A DNA stretch of 64,000 nt, from positions 110,515 through 174,514 of the forward strand of contig WHUX01000114.1 in NCBI GenBank assembly GCA_015179025.1, read 5' to 3'. Origin of the DNA: Terfezia claveryi. Taxonomy: Eukaryota > Ascomycota > Pezizomycetes > Pezizales > Pezizaceae. The notes under the pieces were generated by a model, which did not search any database, was not told the origin of the DNA, and saw only the letters and a program-made list of their open reading frames with translations. Shown here piece by piece: positions 1 to 10,353 of this stretch. Every line of letters starts with the position of its first letter. Position 1 is the stretch's first letter. Position numbers and translations under genes: made by a program.

Positions 1-1688
1 GGTAAGAAGATGTCGTACGTGAAGAACGAGCGGACATATCTTATCCAAGACGAGATGGAAGAGGGAGGAAAGAAGGAAGTGGATAGGGACGTGCTTGAAA
101 AGGGTTACATGTATGGAAGGGCTGTCGTGCCTATCAGTAGTACTGATGAATCGATCACCACCTTGGAGACGAATTCTAGCTATGAGATTCTTGGCTTTAT
201 ACCTCGTCAGGGGGTAAGTTTGATCTCCTCCGCATTATTGAGGGATGGTTAACTTGATAGGGGAATCATAGTACGAGAGATACTTCAGCATGTCGACAAC
301 TTGTGTCGTGGTACCCCAGAAGGGGAATAGGAAAGCAGCCATGGCTCTTTCCTCCTTGATCCGCGCTGTGTATGAGTTGGACAATTACATCCTCGTGAGA
401 CTGGTCACGAAGAAGGATAAGCCACCTGTTATGGTGGTTATGGCTCCACTGATAGAACCAGATTTTGAGGCTTTGATTGATGTACAGGCAAGTCTTCAAA
501 ATCCCAACCCATGGGCCCTGGTTTCTAGATCGCTAATATATCTTGTAGATACCCTTCCTTGAAGATGTCAGACAATACCGATTCCCACCACTAGACTCAG
601 TCAAGACCATCACCGGAAAAGTCTTGGATAAGCACAGAAATCTCCCGACTGAGGAGATGTATGTTGCAATGGGCGAATATGTGGACAAAATGGACCTCTC
701 GACCTTTGGACGGGATGATGATGGGTAACTCCTCTATCACTAATATCAACCTTACTTGAAGCTAATAAAGCGCTCGAGAAACCCTACGGACTATGCCCCT
801 CCTGAGGATACTTTCTCCCCAGTCATACACCGCATTGATCAGGTCGTTCGATGGCGTGCCATTCATCCTGATGACCCTATACCTCCAGCCTCTGACATAT
901 TGACCAAGTATTCACATCCTCCACAAGAATTACTAGAACAGGCCCAGAAGCCCTTGGATAGATTATTAGAAGCATCCTGTGTCAAGAAGGGTAAGTCCTC
1001 CCCAGAACACAATGTTGTTGAAAGCTAATGCAACTCCACAGTGCCGCCCAAGGTTAGAGGCAAGCGAGACAGAGAACAACCCAAGCCAATGTCTGGCCTA
1101 GATGTAAGAAAAATATATTGCCTTTTTATAGTTCTTGACTGACACATTAATTCACGTAGGTTGATGAGCTACTGAGAAGTGAAGACTCGGCCCGGCCCGC
1201 CAACAAGAAAGCCAAGATTAGCTCCAACAATGCCATCCCGGAATTCAAACAGAGCTTGGTGATGCATTCCAGTATCGAGGAAATCAAAGGTACATGTTCC
1301 CAGATGGCTGCACTAATCAAAGAAGCTATTACAACAAGTTTTGCGGATTTGCTATATGATAAGGCAGCGGATATGATGAGGGTTATGCGCGAGGAACTGG
1401 TTGAATTGGATGAGCCGGAGGTTTATAATGATTTTTTGAGAGATCTGAAGAAGGAGATTCTTGCGGGAAATTTGGGTGGGAATAGAGTCGATATGTGGAA
1501 AGAGGTAAGGAAAAATAGGTTGGGGCTGCTGACGAGTAGCGAGAGTGAACGGTCTGAGGTCACGGAGGAGATAGCGAAGGAGGTATGTGAAATATTCTTG
1601 TTCTTCCTCGCTTTTTTATTTCCTCTTCTTTGGTTTGGTATTTGGGGTTTATTAATATTGTTGAATCTAGTTTCTGAATGAGAGTTGA
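1..1688 (+). CDS. ku80: Ku80 (NHEJ DNA-end binding subunit), 3' part, 7 exons
   Basis: The 5' end lies outside the window. Joining exons <1-213, 272-487, 549-724, 779-990, 1042-1103, 1160-1582 and 1671-1688 keeps one frame and ends at TGA 1686-1688. The product shows fungal Ku80 landmarks: [13 protein letters not shown] before the beta-barrel core, [27 protein letters not shown], then the C-terminal arm ([35 protein letters not shown]) and a helical C-terminal domain starting near 1250. Ku80 pairs with Ku70 in a ring on broken DNA ends and starts non-homologous end joining; it also acts at telomeres. The second intron (488-548) starts with GC instead of GT. The 54-nt intron at 725-778 was placed by requiring the frame to reach [12 protein letters not shown]. 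Family assignment is secure; the exact 5' boundary of the first exon seen is not. Confidence 0.93.
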
Positions 1689-2459
1689 GCGCGTTCGGCA
1701 GAGCTACGCCCCCTGTCTCCAGCCCTGATTCAGTTGCTGCCTGTAGATATCTATATTTTATTTGTATGGTAAAACTGGAAAAGGAGAATCTCAAGGCAAG
1801 ATAGAATCTATTAGTAGGATTGTTTGAGCGGAGTGAACTGATTGATAACCTCTGCCCTACTTTCTTGCTCCCGGCCCTTTACATGCATTTACGGTGGAAA
1901 AAGTAAAAATATCTCGGAGATAGAATCCTTGATTCATTGAGGGAGGCTATGCAATAAGTCAGGTTTCGGCTGTATGGCGGAGCGGATTTATGGCCAGTTG
2001 AGTTTGGGTTTTCCAGTCAGGTTGGACGACTATCCATTATTCATCGCCCATTCTATATTTGTCCTATTCTGTACTTGTGGCACACGCCCCGCTTAGTCAG
2101 CCGTTGCTGGGTCAACAGCGCCACTCACTCGCCACAATATTCCGGTCCTCTTGCTCTAAAGGAGCGCCAGGCTGGTTTGACTTTTGTTGCTCTGTCTCGA
2201 GTTAAATGTTTGAAGGATCTAGCTTTTCTGAGCCCAGTTTCACTCACCCGCCTGACCTCTATAGCAACATTGAAGAATACTGGTGATAGGTTAGAGGAGG
2301 AGCGGCGACTGGACACTCTAGATATTGGGAGAAATCTGCAGTTATAATTTTAATATGACTATCATCTTTGTGCACCATATGTTTCCTGTCTCTACAATTA
2401 AAATGGCAAGTGGAAAAAGTAACGAGTTTTAGCAGAATGTGGCACTATAGTGTTTGAAA
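1689..2459. other. Intergenic stretch downstream of Ku80
   Basis: I see no gene here. The short open frames on both strands at 2075-2347 have no recognisable domain. Confidence 0.5.
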
Positions 2460-2465
2460 CTGACA

Positions 2466-2755
2466 GTAGGCATAGCGCAGTGGTAAGTTCTTTACTTTAC
2501 GGTTTATGTTTATTTATTGAGGGCCCGAGTTCGATTCCCAGTGGAGGCAAGAAGTTAATTGCCTTAATATCACTGTCGGCGGACCGGGAGCAGGGTTGTC
2601 GGGTATCCATTCCTTAATGCTCCAGTTCACTATATCTCCACCAAACCACAAGTCTACAACGAGGGCGACCTAAGAAGTAGTGTGATGGCGCTCGGAGTAT
2701 AGTGAACTGGGGTAACTCGTTTTGCCTTTTGACATAAGTGTCTTTCTTAGCGACC
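2466..2755 (+). repeat. SINE-like sequence with tRNA-type A and B boxes
   Basis: An A-box-like TAGCGCAGTGG (about 2473) and a B-box-like AGTTCGATTCC (about 2529) stand about 55 nt apart, the internal Pol III promoter layout. The flanks of the tRNA-like part do not form an acceptor stem, so this is not a functional tRNA. Downstream, CCAGTTCACTATA (2622-2634) is repeated inverted as TATAGTGAACTGG (2698-2710). A tRNA-derived SINE is the simplest reading; a decayed intron-containing tRNA gene is the alternative. Confidence 0.45.
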
Positions 2756-2956
2756 GCTCCAGGAATCGAGACTCCTTTTTTTCTATAACCTTTAATACGA
2801 CTATGATCTTTGCCCGAGTAGTGATCGTTGCCAAATCAGGGTGACCACATCGTCGTCAACCTCAGTTACCTTGTTAAACCTATGCTACACTCCAAAATCT
2901 CCGCCTGTACCAGCCTTCACATCTGCACCCATATAATCCTATATATCCCGTTCCAT

Positions 2957-3182
2957 GTGAGCCTAGAATTCACCGTCCTTATTAGCCTGGATATCCGCGT
3001 CCATATGAGCCTGCAATTCACCATCCATATTAGCCTGGATATCCGCGTCCACATGAGCCTGTAATTGGGGTCCGTATTAGCCTGGATATCCGCGTCCGTA
3101 TGAGCCTGCAATTGGGCGTCCTTATTAACCTGGATATCCGCGTCCACATGATCGTGCAATTGGGGGGTCCTTATTAGCCTGG
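2957..3182. repeat. Minisatellite, ~48-bp unit, about 5 copies
   Basis: Unit of about 47-48 bp containing TGAGCCTGCAATT and TTAGCCTGGATATCCGCGTC, repeated head to tail with a few substitutions per copy. Apparent open frames here (2828-3064 plus, 2917-3159 minus) are by-products of the repeat. Confidence 0.85.
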
Positions 3183-3453
3183 CTTTCTCGGCCTCTAGAT
3201 CTGTATGATATTCATGCTCTCCCTACCTCTAGATCTCTATAATATTCATAACTTTTCGCCCTCGGGATCTGTATGATATTCAAGCTTTCCCGGCCTCTAG
3301 ATCTCTATGGTATTCAAGGCTTTTCGCCCTCTAGATCTGTATGATATTCAAGCTTTGCCGGCCTCTAGATCTGTATGATATTCATGCTTTCTCGGCCTCT
3401 AGATCTCTATGATATTCATGGCTTTTCGTACCCTAGATCTCTATGATATTCAT
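3183..3453. repeat. Minisatellite, ~34-bp AGATCT-containing unit, about 8 copies
   Basis: Directly abutting the 48-bp array. The unit contains CCTCTAGATCTGTATGATATT followed by CATGCTTTCTCGG or variants, each copy with a BglII-type AGATCT site. Two different unit lengths side by side suggest two independent expansions. Confidence 0.85.
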
Positions 3454-3457
3454 GGGA

Positions 3458-4624
3458 CGCGACGTGACGCAGAGTGGGCGACCTGACGCAGAGCAGAAGA
3501 GATAGTGCAAGAAGGAAGGATAAGACTAAGCTTTGGAGGACCTTGTAAATATACCACAATCCTAGAGGTCATATTAGGACCCTCCGAAAAAGATAAGAAA
3601 GAGGTGTAGTAGAGAAAGATTCATGAATTAGGGGTCGATCATTCGGTAATCTTCTCAGATGGTAGTATGAATGAGGAGGGAAGGGTAGGAGGGCGATGGT
3701 GAAACCTGGAAAAGACAAACGGGGGCAATATAGGTCTAGGAAGGGTTGCCACAGTTTGGGAGTGGGGAGGTCATAGGTTTTAGGGGTGCCTTTGGGAATG
3801 AACCTAAGGACAGCAAAATTATCTTACTGTTAGACTTCCAGGCAGCAATTGTAGCAGTCAATAATGTGGGAAGAAGGGGTAAGAGACAGACAAAATATCT
3901 ACAATAGATAGTCAACGATATCAAAAAGCGACAAGAGATACTCGGACTGGATGCAGTGACCTTGAGGTGGGTAAAAGCCCACATAGTAATTTTCAGGAGA
4001 CGAGAGAGCAAAAAAGGCAACTGAAGCAGAGGTCTGGACCACGCTGGTAACTGAAGGAGGTTTAAAGCAGGCCTAGACAAGGAAAAGGAAGGGAGAAAGG
4101 GAGGTCATTGGAATAGGCAAAGGGAAGGTGCTTAAACTGGAACAGAAAAGCACTTCTCAACTATACTCAGTGCAGGACAGGCAAAGGGAGACTAGGTTGG
4201 TGGAGGTATACACTGGACAACTATAAAGATCTAATATGTGCAGAATGTTTCGAGTTAGAAATTGGCAACCATGTGGCCTTAGTATGTCCTGCAGGGGAGT
4301 GGTTAGGAAGGAGGTGGAGCTCGTGGGAGCAAGCTAATGATAAGGAGGTGTGGATGCAAAAGGTGAAAAGGGAGGACAGGGAGGTTATGATAGATCAAGT
4401 GGAGGTTTTCTTTACCCAGTTAAACCTCTAAGTCAATAATTTATGTCAGAAGGAAGGACATGAGAGAGTACATTTCGATTAAGGAGAGGGCGTGGTGGTG
4501 GAGGAAAGTGTGTTTATTTAAGCCCGTTGTTCCGTGGGTGTACCGAGTCTTTTAAGATGAGGGAACAGGAGACTTTAAGTCGAATCGGCGTATAGAACTT
4601 TTAAAAAAAAAAAAAAAAAAAAAA
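3458..4624 (+). mobile_element. Decayed 3' end of a Tad-like LINE (RNase H part) with poly(A)
   Basis: Broken frames still show RNase H fragments: FSDGSMNEEGRVGG near 3640, LLDFQAAIVAVNN near 3830, TLRWVKAHI near 3960. A terminal segment follows with EIGNHVALVCPAGEWLGRRW (about 4258-4318), which resembles the Cys-rich tail after RNase H in the LINE ORF at 48097-48858. The segment ends in a run of 22 A (4603-4624). It is riddled with stops and frameshifts. I found no convincing target-site duplication. Confidence 0.7.
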
Positions 4625-7600
4625 GGGACCTTTGTTTCTGAACGAGAGAAACTTGTTTTTATTGAGAAATGACTTGCCTGCCGATGTTGTCATATCTAGG
4701 GTCATCTCCTAAAATAAGCATGGATATCGATTGATCACAAATCTCAGGTATGACAGACACCCTCCACGCGCCGATGTTTGGACCCGGGAATTTGCAGCGC
4801 GATGGTACATATTATTGGGACTGTAAACTTTTGTCTGAAAAGAAAATCTTCAAAGAGGATTCTATTGGTAGGTAAGTAGGTAGGTAGGTACTGTAGTTTC
4901 ATATTCTTAAGCCAAGCAAGCCACGTGCGGGGTTACCGGTATGTGAAACTGACAGGATGGATCACGTCTCACCTCTCCCGTGCATTTGCCTTCCGGATTT
5001 GGGAGTTTAGAGATTTTCGATGGTATCGTAATGTGTTGGTTCCCATGGTAAGTACTCACAGAGCAGAACGCATACCACACCAAAAGCAGGTAAGGATAGG
5101 TACCGTAGTTAACGTTACAATGCTGTGGTACCGGTAGTTAGTACTCAGTCATCGATTTTATTTGATCCCCCCCCCTTTTTTTTTTTTTTCGTTTCTCCTG
5201 CAGGACGGACCTCATCTCCTTCTCGGCATGTGGCAATGCTTTCTCGTTTCAGATGTAAACATGTATTTGTTTTCTTGGCTCGGTCCAATTTCCAACTGTC
5301 GATTTGCGTTAATTAGCAAAACTATAGTAGATACCATAAAACTATCGAGAATGTAATCTGAGAGAGAAGGAATATAAGGCTGCTAGGGTTCTCAGAATCG
5401 GATGTTTGGTTCTAAAACTTCCGTCGACGCACGCCGATACAAAAGTGGGGTTTGCGCTAACATGACTGTTAGACGCCTACTCTAAACCCGAAGCAACAAC
5501 CATCCCGAGCCCAGCTTCTGGGTGGTAAGTATGGCGCCAGTTGGAATTTGAACGGTGGTGGTGGTCAAGCTCGGATTCATTCTGGGACAGTAGGTATTTT
5601 CATCATCTGAGTAGAGCACTATTATGAGTATATAAATACGGACATCTCCCAGACAACTGCGACACACCGTACTGTAACGTAGCCGCGGCCGACTTATGCG
5701 GGCGCTAGATTAAGAAGTATGTATAGACGGGGGTGTATGTATCTATCTCGAAATAAAAGACATATTTGGGGAATGATGGAACCCTGATTCAATAAAGAAA
5801 GCATCCAGTACTGCCGTGCAGTTTTATATGTTTCATAGAACGGGCCACCTTATTATTATTGGTGATCAATTCTTTCTACTACCCACCCGCATTCTAGACC
5901 TGAAAGACGCTCCAAGCTTAAAATAACGGCAGCATTTTTGTTTGTGCGTTTCGTTGACGTTTTCTACATTTGGAGAGTCGAATTCCATTCCCAAAAAGGA
6001 GTCAAGACCGAATTGAGCCGCAGTCTCGGGCTCAGGTTCGAGCGCTCCCAATCCCAATCTCAATCAGAAAATCACAAGAGCCAGACCACCGGACCGGATT
6101 GGATCCCGCAGTTTGGTTGCACGTGGGGGAAGATACAGTGTACGGTACCAACAGGCAGGCAGATAAGCAACGGTCGAACTAGAACAAAGCAAACGGGGTG
6201 AACGAGAATTGAGATTAAGGTCGGAGCTCTTCAGTTTCACGCATTTTCTTTGAATTGGAGGGAAGCAAGTCCTGTGGACGACCGACCACTCCGAGCAGTA
6301 CCTACCATCATTTACCTTTTTTTCTTTGGCTTGTAATTAATTGGACATCTCAGGGGGTCACGAATCACAGAAGCCGCGAGAAGCTTCGCGCCCTGTGACT
6401 GCATCGTGATTGTGACTCTTTGTCGCGTGAGACCCACGAGGTCGGTTTCAGGAGATTAGGTTTCAACTGACCGTCACTGTAACGCCCAACCGGCACACGC
6501 AATACTGGTTTCTGCGAGACTCCATATCCGTGAGAGTAAATCAAGTTAACCAAGGCCTGACTGAGCTGGGCTGAGGCACGGATGCTGTTGTTGTTGTTGT
6601 TGCTGTTGCACGCTGTTGTAGGTTGTTGCACGCTGTTGGGGGCAAGCAAGTAGCAAGGTTCAGTCAGGCGAGTAACCTCTTCAGAGGCGAGGGAGGAGTA
6701 TCGTCGGACCCGCTAAGGCGGACCACCTCATTACCCAGTGCACACCCAGTGCCCTCCACCGCCCCCCCCCGAATCCAGGCGGCCCCCGGGGAATCGAAAG
6801 TTGAATAAGCAGTCCCATTTCATCTTAAGCAACTTGCCCCCCCTCCTCCCCTTTCATCTCGTCTCTTACTTTTTATCTCCCACGGGGTCTTCCTTTATCC
6901 AAAGGACAGACAAAGACAAAAACGGCCCACGAGTCAGTCAGCTGTACAAGATCTGGTCCCCGCTCTTCGTCCCAAGTAGGAGTCGAAAACGGATCCCAAA
7001 CAGCAGCGAGGTAGCATACAAAGCACCCTCAGCAGCTGAAGCTACGGCCCACCTTCGACTACTACAGTTACATTGTCTAGCCTCAGCACACTCGGTTTAT
7101 CTGATTCAGTTCTGATTCTTCTGCGTGTCGCTCGCGGGTTGCTCGCGATTAGATTCAAGTCACATTCAGGGATACCAAAGGACGAAAAAAAGAAAGGAAG
7201 AAAGGCCCAAAATACAACTACTTTTCTTGTTGCATCAAGCAAGTGGAACGTTTGGAGGCACAAAAAAAAAAAAAAAGCAACGCGAGGATATAATTTCCGG
7301 TTCGTTGGCTCCCTTCACGGACAGTTAAGGGAAAAGGGTGTTGGTTGGATTATTAGGACTAATATTCGTGAAGTCGCCGCTATCGGGAACGTCGACATCG
7401 GCAAGCGGTGTTGAGAGACCATCCCCACTCGCACTCGTTCAAGCTGTAGTGTTAGCCGATTTATCCTTCGGCAAACCCCTCAGCTGCAAATTAACAGGGT
7501 CTAATTTTCTGAACGCGGGGAAAAGAAGGGTTCAGGAGTTGGGCGGTCTATATTGCCCACAAGCCAGTTACCGAACATCACCGTTCAAAACGCTTTCCGT

Positions 7601-7717
7601 ACCTGCAGCAGCTGAAAACTGCAGCACACAGCACCCCGAATTCATCCAATAGCAACAACAGTGGAAATTGAAATTACTTCTTGTTACTGCGCCCACCCCC
7701 ATAGCCAGTTGACAATC
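4625..7717. other. Intergenic and presumed 5' leader of the 7718 gene
   Basis: No gene recognised up to about 6700. Contains GTAGGTAG-type repeats near 4871, a C/T homopolymer stretch at 5167-5190 and a TGTTGT run at 6588-6610. From about 6810 a pyrimidine-rich tract (CCCCCCCTCCTCCCCTTTC) looks like a fungal core promoter or transcript start, so 6900-7717 may be a long 5' UTR with upstream ORFs or an unseen 5' intron. Confidence 0.35.
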
Positions 7718-9055
7718 ATGTCACATTCTCCAATCGCAGCCTCCAGCTCGAGGCCAGTAGCGTCATGCGAAGCATTTACCAGGAGTCAGAACGAGGGCTC
7801 AGCACTATCAACGCAGCCTGGCCCAGGATATCTGTCACCACTGAAATCATCACAGGCGAACATAACCCGGGCCGCAGTCTCAACTCCAACGAAAATTAAT
7901 TCTTTGAATGCTCAGCCCGACGTCAGCTTGCACACTAAATTTTCCGGATTTTCTGTCAGGCCTTTATATTCTTCCCCTGCGACGCCTACTTCATCCGGAT
8001 CTGTAACAGAATCAAGCCCATCGCGCCCATCGTCATCGATCACAACAGCCTTGGGTGCAGCGCAACCTGTTTCACTTTCAACACTATCCAATAAGAGAAC
8101 AGTGTTCTTGAACAAACACATGCGGTCCAAATCGTCCCATTTTCCCGGAATGATGAGCCCGCCACCGTCTCCGCTCTCGGCGATAACACAAAACTCACCC
8201 ACTTCATCCCGGATGCAGTTGTTGCGGTCAACTTCCCTACCAACAGTTCCTCAATACGAGCGAGCGAGAGAGAAATTTATTCCGACTCTGGGGGCCCCTC
8301 CTTCTCCATCACCAATAAATACAAACACCAGTAGCTGGCGGAACGGCATGTCGATTCCAACTCCATCAGAGGGAACGAGAAACTACAGAATGAGAGAACG
8401 ATCACCGAGCCGACGATCGACATCTTCATCAGGATATTATTCCACTTCACCGAAAGCGTCTTTCTATTACCCACCACATCATCAGTCTCCACGCGAGTTA
8501 AGGTGGGGCGAAGACTCTTATGCTTCATCTATCGCGTCGTCTTCACCCAGCTTGTGCTCGTCTGGACCATCAACACCAAGTTCAATAAGGTCTAGGTCAC
8601 CAAGTATCTCTAGTCTTGAAACCATTCCAGATAGTCCCGATGCCGAAGCTGAAGCTCTTGAAGCAGAGCGATTAGCGGAGGAAGCTCGCAGATTGGCCAT
8701 CGCCGAGGAAGAGGAAGAAGAGCCAGAATCAATTGGTATGACCCGATCGGTATCTTCTCCCATCAGCGAAAGGTCACTTCGGCGGCGAAGCCATGTGGGA
8801 CTTGAAGGAATTAGTGGTTTGATGATGCCCCCTGCGAGGGCGGGTAACACTGGGTTGACAGCAGAGGAGAAGAGGAGAAAGAGGTGGAGTGTCTGTGGAG
8901 GCGAGAAGAGAGCAGATTTGGAGCTCGAGACCATCTGGGAAGATAGGGTGGTGGCAGTTCAGAGCCCCCCGCAGAGGTCTTTGGTGGGGATCGTGGGCAG
9001 TGCAGAGTATGAGGTCTACGAAAGGGGAAATGGATTCGGAGAAGAAATGATCTAA
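7718..9055 (+). CDS. Ser/Pro-rich protein of unknown function (445 aa)
   Basis: A single open frame. The first ATG in a plausible context is at 7718 (AATCATGTC); the frame is open a little upstream without ATG. The product is low-complexity: Ser, Pro and Thr dominate residues 1-300, with RSPSRR-type motifs, and a Glu/Ala-rich helical stretch follows around residues 305-345 (EAEALEAERLAEEARRLA). The ordered-looking C terminus includes GLTAEEKRRKRWSVCGGEK and LELETIWED. I believe this C-terminal motif recurs in uncharacterised Pezizomycotina proteins, but that is from memory. No signal peptide, membrane span or catalytic motif is visible. Codon usage and the continuous frame support a real, probably regulatory or scaffold-like, gene. 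Confidence 0.8.
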   Translation: MSHSPIAASSSRPVASCEAFTRSQNEGSALSTQPGPGYLSPLKSSQANITRAAVSTPTKINSLNAQPDVSLHTKFSGFSVRPLYSSPATPTSSGSVTESSPSRPSSSITTALGAAQPVSLSTLSNKRTVFLNKHMRSKSSHFPGMMSPPPSPLSAITQNSPTSSRMQLLRSTSLPTVPQYERAREKFIPTLGAPPSPSPINTNTSSWRNGMSIPTPSEGTRNYRMRERSPSRRSTSSSGYYSTSPKASFYYPPHHQSPRELRWGEDSYASSIASSSPSLCSSGPSTPSSIRSRSPSISSLETIPDSPDAEAEALEAERLAEEARRLAIAEEEEEEPESIGMTRSVSSPISERSLRRRSHVGLEGISGLMMPPARAGNTGLTAEEKRRKRWSVCGGEKRADLELETIWEDRVVAVQSPPQRSLVGIVGSAEYEVYERGNGFGEEMI

Positions 9056-10353
9056 GAGGAAGCTGGCAGAGCCTCTAACCCTGCCCTTTCATGACATCCT
9101 CCGCCGTTTTTTTACCATACCCCCCCCCTTTGCGTACGAGTGCACATAGTTGAAAACCAAGTTTGACAATTCAACTGGAGCTTTGGGTTGCTATGGTTTG
9201 GTGTGGGGCTGTGTTATATGCCTACGTTTCTTCTTGCCATGTTGGGATGATTCATCGGGCTTCTGGTGGTTGGTCAAGTGTGCCTTTGGTAAATTACTTG
9301 TTTGTGTTGTTAACCGGCGTGCAATTGAGTATCCACTGTGCTTTCGTTCTTTAGTCTCGGTGCTTCTACGTCTCCTTGCCCACTCACACAAGTGAAGTGG
9401 GATGGGCTGTTGACCGATATCCGCTTGTTTTTCTTGTAATGCAAATTTGTTCGGGGCTATCTGCTGTACTTACTTGTGTGTTTAGTGATATTTTTTTAAA
9501 CTGGTGTTGGGCTTTGTAATACCTATTGTTTATTGTTTGTCGAGCAAAATCTGGGTTTGGGACTGTCTTTGTTGGGTTTTGAGTGTATTTTGCACTCAAT
9601 TGCTTTCCCTGGCCCCTGGGTACTATTTATCCGTATATGGATTTGGTTGTTGCTGTCCCTATCTGTTTACTGAGTTTTGCTTCTGTGACTTCCCCTTTAC
9701 GACTTTTAACGTTGACGTTTATGTTCATGATTCTGTCGTTTACTTATTGTATTACATACTAGTATGTTGGGTTGAACGTTAGAGGGGGGGAAATGGTGTT
9801 AATGTGTTTTTCCAATGAATTTATTCGGGGAATTTGAGAGGATATTTTATCAAGGCGGAATTTTTACAATTTACAAGTACCGATAGAGACGGATAGACAG
9901 GAAATTTATTTTTATAATACGCATAGCCACCGCTTAGACATGCCACATTTGAGTGTGTATCTTGGCATTCTTGGCGCAGGGCTTATGCTAGGTACGGTAG
10001 GTAGATAGCTCCCCTGTAAGACGCTCAGCTCAACTCAAACTTTCGCGAATCGGGAGGACCGTATAGAATTCGCTGTTCTCGTGCCAGGTTTTGCCGCTGC
10101 TCGCTGGCCTTCAAATTGCGGAGCTGTAATAGCCTGGGATCCCGTCAATACTATCGTGTGCAACCGCCCCGGCCGTGAATGCGCGCAGATTTCGGCAAGG
10201 CTAGAGATCACAGAGATACCACCACTGGGAGGAGGAGGTCCGTGGTTGGAGGTTACTTGGGGCTATTAGGTCGACGAATCGAAATAGACTTTGCTATTGA
10301 GTACCAGCGCAGCCGCAGAAGCAGCGAACCCTACGGAACGAACGGCAAAGAAA
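9056..10353. other. Intergenic: T-rich 3' region and upstream of the exonuclease gene
   Basis: 9100-9800 is T-rich with no convincing gene; probably 3' UTR and spacer. 9850-10350 is the upstream region of the next gene. I see no repeat or RNA gene. Confidence 0.4.
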
